Below are positions 58,815 to 64,000 of a stretch of DNA of 64,000 nucleotides, piece by piece (the stretch's first letter is position 1; every line of letters begins with the position of its first letter). A model generated the notes under the pieces. That model saw only the letters and a program-made list of their open reading frames with translations. It was not told where the DNA came from and ran no database searches. A program made the translations under genes and the position numbers. This DNA comes from UBA8389 sp035719105 (GTDB taxonomy: Bacteria; Bacteroidota; Bacteroidia; Bacteroidales; UBA1402): positions 124,001-188,000 of the forward strand of contig DASTGN010000003.1 in NCBI GenBank assembly GCA_035719105.1. Reading direction: 5' to 3'.

Positions 58815-59923
58815 GGCTTGAATTGATTGATGCAATGAATGACATAATCGGTTTCCTCCTGAGTCTGCATGGGAGAAATTGGCAAACTGAGTATTCTTTG
58901 GTGAATCGATTCCGTTAGCGGATAAGATTGATGATTCCACTCTTTATACGCCTCCTGTCGGTGTGGAGGAACCGGATAATGAATCAATGACTGGATGTTT
59001 CTGGAGCTTAAATAAGTTTGTAATGAATCACGTTGATCACATAAAATTGAAAAAACGTGGAAATTCGTTGCATTAAAATCTTGTATTTTAGGAAGTTGTA
59101 TGCCCTTATGTCGAATTCCGGCCAAATAGCTGCGGGCAATGTTCCTTCTTTGATCGTTGTCAACATCCAATCGTTTCAATTTGGTACGCAAAACGGCTGC
59201 TTGCAATTCATCCAATCTTGAATTGATTCCTTTGTACCGATTAATGTATTTCTCGCTAGAACCGTAATTGGCCAGTATGCGGACACATTCGGCCAGTTCA
59301 GCATCGTTTGTCGTTACACAACCACCGTCTCCAAGGCATCCGAGGTTCTTGGCCGGATAAAAACTAAAACCTGCCGCATCCCCTAAATTACCGGTTCGTT
59401 TGCCTTTATAGATCGAACCGTGACCTTGAGCAGCATCTTCCAGAACCTTCAAGCCGTACTTTAATGCAATGGTTTTAATTGGCTCCATATCAGCACATTG
59501 TCCATACAAATGCACTGGTAATATCATCTTGGTTCTTTTGGTCAAGGAAGCTTCAATTAATGTAGGATCCAAATTGAACGTTTTTGAATCGGGCTCTACC
59601 AGAATGGGCTTTAAACCGTTTCGTGTGATGCTCAAAATGGTGGCAATGTAAGTGTTGGCAGGAACGATGACTTCATCCCCTTCCTGCAGAACGCTCATTT
59701 CCTTCCAGGCATTCATCACCAAGGTCAATGCATCCAGCCCGTTGGCCACGCCGATACAATGCTTCACACCACAATAATTGGCAAATTCTTTTTCAAATGC
59801 TTCATTTTCAGAGCCAAGCAAATACCAGCCAGCCTTCAGCACGCGTTGAATCGCATGCGTAAGTTCCGGTTCAAAGGAATCGTTAAGTGGTTTTAAATCA
59901 AGGTATTTTACTTGGGTTTCCAT
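58811..59923 (-). CDS. DegT/DnrJ/EryC1 sugar aminotransferase (FdtB/QdtB-like)
   Basis: PLP-dependent aminotransferase of nucleotide 3-keto-6-deoxy sugars. The 370-aa protein has GVANGLDALTLVMNAWK for the cofactor phosphate, VLEDAAQGHGSIYKGKRTGN with the PLP aspartate, and FSFYPAKNLGCLGDGGCVTT with catalytic Lys192. GINSRLDELQAAVLRTKL follows. With FdtA-type ketoisomerases just upstream it most likely makes dTDP-3-amino-3,6-dideoxyhexose (Fuc3N or Qui3N), by analogy to known FdtA/FdtB and QdtA/QdtB pairs. It starts 16 bases inside the preceding acyltransferase gene. Confidence 0.88.
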   Translation of the reverse strand: METQVKYLDLKPLNDSFEPELTHAIQRVLKAGWYLLGSENEAFEKEFANYCGVKHCIGVANGLDALTLVMNAWKEMSVLQEGDEVIVPANTYIATILSITRNGLKPILVEPDSKTFNLDPTLIEASLTKRTKMILPVHLYGQCADMEPIKTIALKYGLKVLEDAAQGHGSIYKGKRTGNLGDAAGFSFYPAKNLGCLGDGGCVTTNDAELAECVRILANYGSSEKYINRYKGINSRLDELQAAVLRTKLKRLDVDNDQRRNIARSYLAGIRHKGIQLPKIQDFNATNFHVFSILCDQRDSLQTYLSSRNIQSLIHYPVPPHRQEAYKEWNHQSYPLTESIHQRILSLPISPMQTQEETDYVIHCINQFKP

Positions 59924-60849
59924 TCCAGAGTCAGTTTTGGTTGTATTTCGCATCCGATGGATTCCTTGAATTCACAGAGTCCGTAATTGGGTTTATTGTC
60001 AATCATGGCCGGCCCCACATCGACCATGGGAATGCCGCACTCGTAGTAATAACCAAATAGATGATAGGCCAAAAAGTGCATGGCTTTCATGGGTTTGGAT
60101 TCGGCAAGATCCCCCCAATAAATCACCTGAACGACACCAGGTGCTGTATGGAAAACAATGGCTGATGCAATATCCTGATTATCAACGGATACCACAAACG
60201 AATCAGTTTTAATGAGGTTTGAAGTCTTCAACATATCGTTTTCGGTCATGCTCAGATAATAGCCTTTGAAGTCCCTGTTTTCGCGAATAATCGCATACGC
60301 TCTGCTTAGACCTTGTACTCCCTCAAGCACCAGAAATTTTAAATCATTCTCACAGGCTGTCAACCAGTTACGTCTTGCATTCCGAGTCATATGTCGATGA
60401 ATGTAGTCTTGTTCAAAAAGGGCAGTCGGAAAATTGTAGTTCAGGTCCCAATCAGTAACAACAAATCCCTTATTCATGCAAACGTGTTGAATTTTTGTCA
60501 GCAAGCTGGGTTGATAAAACAAGGGAGGCAAGGTGATTCGGAACCCCCTTGCATTTTGGGACTGCAGAAAGTCCTTCAAGGCATCGACCGCCTGTTCAAC
60601 GTGCTCAATGGTAGGCTGATGCGATTTAATCACAAATCCACCGAACGGTGCCGAAAACGGACTGATCCAAAAATCACCCTTTCGCGCTAAAATGAGGCCC
60701 AGACGCACCTTTTTATCCATAAAAAGAAGATAAAACAAGGCATCACAACGGCTTTTATTCATTTCTGCAAAAGCTGCGGTGTTAAAACATGGATTTGTCC
60801 CGGCAAACAAACCATCAAAGGCTCTCGGGTTTGTTTCAACGATGATCAT
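59908..60849 (-). CDS. GNAT/FemAB-like acyltransferase
   Basis: 313-aa cytosolic protein from MIIVETNPRAFDGLFAGTNP. It has the double GNAT layout of FemAB-like enzymes, with HMTRNARRNWLTACENDLKF, GYYLSMTENDMLKTSN and the C-terminal VVQVIYWGDLAESKPMKAMH. The end PNYGLCEFKESIGCEIQPKL is typical of this group. It lies between the ketoisomerases and the aminotransferase and overlaps both neighbours (14 and 16 bp), so it most likely acts in the same amino-sugar pathway, perhaps as the N-acyltransferase. The acyl donor is unknown. The longer open frame up to 60987 lies inside the ketoisomerase gene and is rejected. Confidence 0.75.
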   Translation of the reverse strand: MIIVETNPRAFDGLFAGTNPCFNTAAFAEMNKSRCDALFYLLFMDKKVRLGLILARKGDFWISPFSAPFGGFVIKSHQPTIEHVEQAVDALKDFLQSQNARGFRITLPPLFYQPSLLTKIQHVCMNKGFVVTDWDLNYNFPTALFEQDYIHRHMTRNARRNWLTACENDLKFLVLEGVQGLSRAYAIIRENRDFKGYYLSMTENDMLKTSNLIKTDSFVVSVDNQDIASAIVFHTAPGVVQVIYWGDLAESKPMKAMHFLAYHLFGYYYECGIPMVDVGPAMIDNKPNYGLCEFKESIGCEIQPKLTLEWKPK

Positions 60850-61261
60850 GGACGTAGGTTTTATAGGCATCAAAATCACGAATGTAGTCGCTTTCGTCAA
60901 AATAATGCGAAGCAAAGACCAAGCAGACGGAACCCGAAGAGAATCCTTGTTCTTGAGCCCAAATTCCAGGAGGTACGTACAAACCATGATAGGGCCTGTT
61001 CAACAGTACTTTTCGAACGTTTGTACCATCTCTAAGTTCCACTTCAAAAGCACCTGAAGCCGCCACGATGAACTGATGGCAGACTTTGTGGGCATGGGCT
61101 CCACGGTCTTCACCACCGGGTACGTCATAGATGTAAAAGACGCGGTTTATTTCAAAGGGAACTTCCAACTCCGAATGCACCGGTGTCAAGTTGCCAGCTC
61201 TGTCCTTGACTTTGGGCAGATCCATCAATAGACAATCGTCAACGTGCGGGAATCTATTCAT
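60836..61261 (-). CDS. FdtA/QdtA-type sugar 3,4-ketoisomerase (canonical copy)
   Basis: 141-aa cupin of the WxcM-like family that isomerises dTDP-4-keto-6-deoxyglucose to the 3-keto sugar. It contains RVFYIYDVPGGEDRGAHAHK, where both histidines of the RGAHAHK motif (56 and 58) are kept. SGAFEVELRDG and LLNRPYHGLYVPPGIWAQEQ follow. It overlaps the next upstream paralogue by four bases (start and stop) and the downstream acyltransferase by 14. It is the copy that should be catalytically active. Confidence 0.87.
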   Translation of the reverse strand: MNRFPHVDDCLLMDLPKVKDRAGNLTPVHSELEVPFEINRVFYIYDVPGGEDRGAHAHKVCHQFIVAASGAFEVELRDGTNVRKVLLNRPYHGLYVPPGIWAQEQGFSSGSVCLVFASHYFDESDYIRDFDAYKTYVHDHR

Positions 61262-61662
61262 TTTAGAAATTCTTTGAAGTCGGTGTACTCATACAGGTAA
61301 TCTGCTTCATCGTATGGAGTTGAAGCCAAGACCAAACACAGTGAATTGGTGGAAAAATTATCTAAGGTCCGCCAATGCTTGGCAGGAACATAAATGCCCA
61401 TGTACGAACGGTTTAGCGGATAACGGACAACATCAGTCCCGTTGTCGATCTCTACGTCGAAACTGCCGGACAAAGCGATAAGGAATTCCTCCCCCGTTCT
61501 GTAGGCATGCCCTCCTCGCTTCTCGCCTCCGGGAACGTCGTATATCCAATATGCACGGGCAATTTTGAAGGGTACATGACGCTGTGCCTCGATAAAGGAC
61601 AAATTGCCCCTGTCATCGAAAATTCGAGGCAGCGGAAGCAAATGGGAGTTGCGTTCAGTCAT
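61258..61662 (-). CDS. FdtA/QdtA-like protein with altered active site
   Basis: 134-aa paralogue of the next gene. They align through YWIYDVPGGEKRGGHAYR, SGSFDVEIDNG and LNRSYMGIYVPAKHWRTLDN. The motif reads RGGHAYR, so the first histidine (52) is kept and the second is replaced by tyrosine (54). By family knowledge both histidines sit in the active site, so this copy may be inactive, regulatory, part of a heterodimer, or have another product (3- or 4-keto specificity). It lies 19 bases after kdsB. Confidence 0.8.
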   Translation of the reverse strand: MTERNSHLLPLPRIFDDRGNLSFIEAQRHVPFKIARAYWIYDVPGGEKRGGHAYRTGEEFLIALSGSFDVEIDNGTDVVRYPLNRSYMGIYVPAKHWRTLDNFSTNSLCLVLASTPYDEADYLYEYTDFKEFLK

Positions 61663-61681
61663 GGTCGGTTTACTTCTTGAA

Positions 61682-62440
61682 TCAAACGGTTTTTTCAGTC
61701 AGATATTGCCTAATCCGTTCCAAGTCCTCTGGGGTGTCTACCGCCAGATTTTCAATGTCGGTGACGGCGGTCTTGATCTTGTATCCGTTTTCAAGCCAGC
61801 GCAGTTGCTCCAGCGATTCGGTTAGTTCCAAAGGTGATTGTGGCAACAAAGCAATTTCACCCAGGGTTTTGGTTCGATAGGCATAAATGCCAATGTGCTT
61901 GTAAAACGTTTTCAGCTGAAGCCATTGACTGGGTTCAACCCCTCTGAAATAGGGAATGACGGAACGGCTGAAATATATGGCTTCACCTTTTATATTCAGT
62001 GCTACTTTGGGAGAATTGGGATTCCTCAATGCTTCGAGGCCGTCTGCAGGAGTAAATGCTTTGACCAAGGTGGCCAGCTCGGTGGATGAATCCTGCAGGA
62101 AACAATCTTTGAGTGCCTGAATTTGAGAAGCTTGTATAAATGGTTCGTCACCCTGAATGTTGATAATCACGTCAAAATCTCCCTGGATGATTTGAACCGC
62201 TTCCAAGCAACGATCGGTGCCACTTCGGTGCTGATCGGAAGTCATGACGACTTTGCCGCCGAAACCTCGAACCGCCGATGCGATGCGCTCGTCATCTGTT
62301 GCCACATAGACATCGTCCAAACACGTCTTAACTTGTTCATACACGCGCTGTATCATCGATTTACCACCAATATCCGCCAAAGGTTTCCCTGGAAAACGAG
62401 TGGATGCATAGCGGGCAGGTATGATTCCTAAAAATTTCAT
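61682..62440 (-). CDS. kdsB: 3-deoxy-manno-octulosonate cytidylyltransferase
   Basis: Activates Kdo as CMP-Kdo for lipopolysaccharide. The 252-aa protein starts MKFLGIIPARYASTRFPGKP (nucleotide-binding motif), has VYVATDDERIASAVRGFGG and VVMTSDQHRSGTDRCLEAVQ, INIQGDEPFIQASQIQALKD and LRWLENGYKIKTAVTDIEN. Complete. It is the first gene of the surface glycan operon and has the promoter at 62465-62495. A housekeeping LPS gene heading a variable locus suggests that the locus product is linked to the LPS. Confidence 0.96.
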   Translation of the reverse strand: MKFLGIIPARYASTRFPGKPLADIGGKSMIQRVYEQVKTCLDDVYVATDDERIASAVRGFGGKVVMTSDQHRSGTDRCLEAVQIIQGDFDVIINIQGDEPFIQASQIQALKDCFLQDSSTELATLVKAFTPADGLEALRNPNSPKVALNIKGEAIYFSRSVIPYFRGVEPSQWLQLKTFYKHIGIYAYRTKTLGEIALLPQSPLELTESLEQLRWLENGYKIKTAVTDIENLAVDTPEDLERIRQYLTEKTV

Positions 62441-62464
62441 GGACTGGATTTATTAATGTGCACT

Positions 62465-62495
62465 CAAAACTACCAAAAAAAATCGGCTATGCGAA
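62465..62495 (-). promoter_or_regulatory. Promoter of kdsB and the glycan operon
   Basis: On the minus strand TTCG (62495-62492), 19 bp, TAGTTTTG (62472-62465). The -7 is exact. Transcription would begin near 62458, about 18 bases before the kdsB ATG. Confidence 0.6.
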
Positions 62496-62535
62496 AAGAA
62501 AAATAGGTTTTTTATTTGGGTTTAAGTAGCTTTGT

Positions 62536-62566
62536 ATTGCAGTATACATTTCTATGATTAACTTTG
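62536..62566 (+). promoter_or_regulatory. Promoter of the PIF1-like helicase gene
   Basis: ATTG (62536-62539), 19 bp, TAACTTTG (62559-62566), with transcription expected near 62573. A second -7-like TAGCTTTG lies at 62527-62534; both are followed by TATT, so the promoter may be duplicated. Confidence 0.5.
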
Positions 62567-62596
62567 TATTCATATTAATGTAATATTAAATATAAA

Positions 62597-64000
62597 ATGA
62601 TGGTTTCCGAAAATGACTTCTCCGAAACAGGACAACTACGGTTGGCACACGATTTCATCCAATATACAGGAACGAATCTGTTTCTGACCGGTAAAGCAGG
62701 TACAGGGAAAACCACCTTTTTAAAACGCCTGAGGGAACGATCACCTAAACGGATGGTCGTGACAGCACCAACCGGTGTAGCTGCCATCAATGCCGGTGGA
62801 GTAACCATCCACTCTTTTTTCCAGTTGCCTTTCGGGCCACAAATCATGACCAAGCAGTCTGCCGAATCTGGTAACCATCGCACGGTGGACATGAACAAAT
62901 TCAGCCGCGAAAAAATAAATATCATCCGAAGCCTGGATTTGTTGGTCATTGACGAAATCAGCATGGTCAGAGCCGACTTGCTGGATGCCATTGACAGGGT
63001 TCTGAGACGTTACAAACACCGCTACAAACCCTTTGGTGGGGTTCAATTGCTGATGATTGGGGATTTGCAGCAATTGGCGCCTGTCGTCAAAGAGGACGAT
63101 TGGACATTGCTAAAAGACCATTATGAAACGCCTTTTTTCTTCAGCAGTCAAGCCTTGGTGAAAACCCAGTTCGTTACGATTGAACTGCAACACATCTTTC
63201 GCCAAAGCGACCAACGTTTTATTGATTTGTTGAATCAAATTCGTGAGAACAAATTGGACAAAGCAGGCCTCGAATTGTTGAACAGCCGATGCATGCCCGA
63301 TCTCGAACCCGGTTCGGACGATGGTTACATTACGCTGACCACCCACAATCTACAGGCCAACAAGATCAACGATCTGAAAATGGCTGAAATCCATGCTCCA
63401 TCTTTTGAGTTCAAAGCTGAAGTGACCGGTAACTTTCCAGAGTACTCCTACCCCACTGAATCCAGATTATTGTTGAAGACTGGAGCCCAAGTCATGTTCG
63501 CACGCAACGATGTCAGTCGAGAGAAACGGTTCTACAACGGTAAAATCGGCACCATCACCAATATAGAGGACGAGCAGATCACGGTTACTTGCGCTGGAGG
63601 CGAGGAAATCCTCACTGAAGCAGTGGAATGGCACAATTACACGTATACCATCGATCCGGAAACGGAAGAAATTCGTGAAAATCTCATTGGAACATTCAAA
63701 CAAATACCACTAAAGCTCGCCTGGGCCATCACCATCCATAAAAGTCAAGGATTGACGTTTGACAAGGCCATCATCGATGCCAATGCTGCTTTTGCTCATG
63801 GGCAGGTATACGTGGCGCTCAGCCGTTGTAGAAACCTGGAAGGCATGGTTTTACGAACTCCCATCGATGCTCGCCGATTGAAAACCGACAACCACATCCA
63901 ATCGTTTCTTCAAACGGTTGAATCCAAACCACCCAACGAACAAGACCTTCAGGAGGCACGTCGTGCTTTCGAACGGGAACTTTTGCACGAGTTGTTCGAT
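62597..64000 (+). CDS. PIF1/RecD-like helicase, 3' end beyond window
   Basis: Superfamily 1 helicase, 468 codons visible and open to the right edge. It starts MMVSENDFSETGQLRLAHDF. Walker A is LTGKAGTGKTTFL (about residues 30-42), motif Ia VTAPTGVAAINAGGVTIHSF, Walker B LLVIDEISMVRADLLDA, GLGLL-type DLQQLAPVVKEDDW follows. The C-terminal 2A/2B motifs are AWAITIHKSQGLTFDKAIID and GQVYVALSRCRNLEGMVLRT. Bacteroidota versions often carry additional C-terminal domains, which cannot be seen here. It is divergent from kdsB across 156 bp. Confidence 0.9.
   Translation, partial: MMVSENDFSETGQLRLAHDFIQYTGTNLFLTGKAGTGKTTFLKRLRERSPKRMVVTAPTGVAAINAGGVTIHSFFQLPFGPQIMTKQSAESGNHRTVDMNKFSREKINIIRSLDLLVIDEISMVRADLLDAIDRVLRRYKHRYKPFGGVQLLMIGDLQQLAPVVKEDDWTLLKDHYETPFFFSSQALVKTQFVTIELQHIFRQSDQRFIDLLNQIRENKLDKAGLELLNSRCMPDLEPGSDDGYITLTTHNLQANKINDLKMAEIHAPSFEFKAEVTGNFPEYSYPTESRLLLKTGAQVMFARNDVSREKRFYNGKIGTITNIEDEQITVTCAGGEEILTEAVEWHNYTYTIDPETEEIRENLIGTFKQIPLKLAWAITIHKSQGLTFDKAIIDANAAFAHGQVYVALSRCRNLEGMVLRTPIDARRLKTDNHIQSFLQTVESKPPNEQDLQEARRAFERELLHELFD

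Noticed and set aside
1..64000. Prophage, insertion sequence or integrative element
   Set aside because: No transposase, integrase, relaxase or phage structural gene was recognised; only small repeat scars are seen.

Overview
The window reads as chromosomal DNA of a Bacteroidota bacterium, most likely order Bacteroidales. The grounds are: the promoters fit the Bacteroidota form (TTTG, 19-21 bp, TAnnTTTG) instead of E. coli sigma-70 sites; there is a complete moxR-DUF58-batABCDE operon; a DUF4835 (PorD-type) gene sits in a recN-coaBC-dnaQ-dnaN block; there are HU and HU-LysM proteins; and a surface-type lipoprotein lies behind a cobalamin riboswitch. Pyruvate phosphate dikinase and a four-subunit 2-oxoacid:ferredoxin oxidoreductase point to an anaerobic or microaerobic life style. 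No IS element, prophage, CRISPR array or rRNA operon was seen. Both window edges cut a gene: gyrA on the left and a PIF1-like helicase on the right.

Layout. 1-9 kb: gyrA (minus), then clpC, htpG and a patatin-barrel phospholipase (plus), the protein quality and envelope group. 9-18 kb: tRNA-Arg, dnaB diverging from ispE, the korDABC operon, a cobalamin-riboswitch lipoprotein, trmD, and pyrK-pyrD (minus). 18-26 kb: an XRE regulator below a 0.77 kb AT-rich gene-free stretch full of inverted repeats, then amn-holA, a stand-alone HsdR_N nuclease-fold protein, a zinc-ribbon coiled coil protein, aspS-nif3, tRNA-Pro with a repeat derived from it, and two small genes. 26.7-35.7 kb: one long minus-strand operon from moxR through DUF58, a membrane protein, batA, batB, batC, batD and batE to a PAP2 phosphatase. 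35.9-40 kb: HU, HU-LysM and ppdK. 40-51.7 kb: rlmD (plus) overlapping ridA, then a long minus-strand housekeeping run (metal exporter family, rlmB, recN, DUF4835, coaBC, dnaQ, dnaN, a PhnP-like hydrolase, murB).

51.7-62.4 kb is a surface polysaccharide locus: kdsB, two overlapping FdtA/QdtA-type sugar ketoisomerases, a GNAT/FemAB-like acyltransferase, a DegT aminotransferase, a hexapeptide acetyltransferase, a Wzx-type flippase and five glycosyltransferases. Its genes overlap by 4-16 bp and probably form one transcript from the promoter ahead of kdsB. Together they suggest synthesis and export of a glycan carrying a dTDP-3-amino-3,6-dideoxyhexose, with the early dTDP-sugar genes elsewhere.

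The most unusual items are the solitary riboswitch-controlled lipoprotein, the tandem ketoisomerases of which one has lost a catalytic histidine, the membrane-anchored HU-LysM fusion, a 16-bp perfect palindrome between dnaB and ispE, and the AT-rich region at 18.7-19.46 kb with a perfect 12-bp hairpin. All calls come from reading the sequence; no database search was run.
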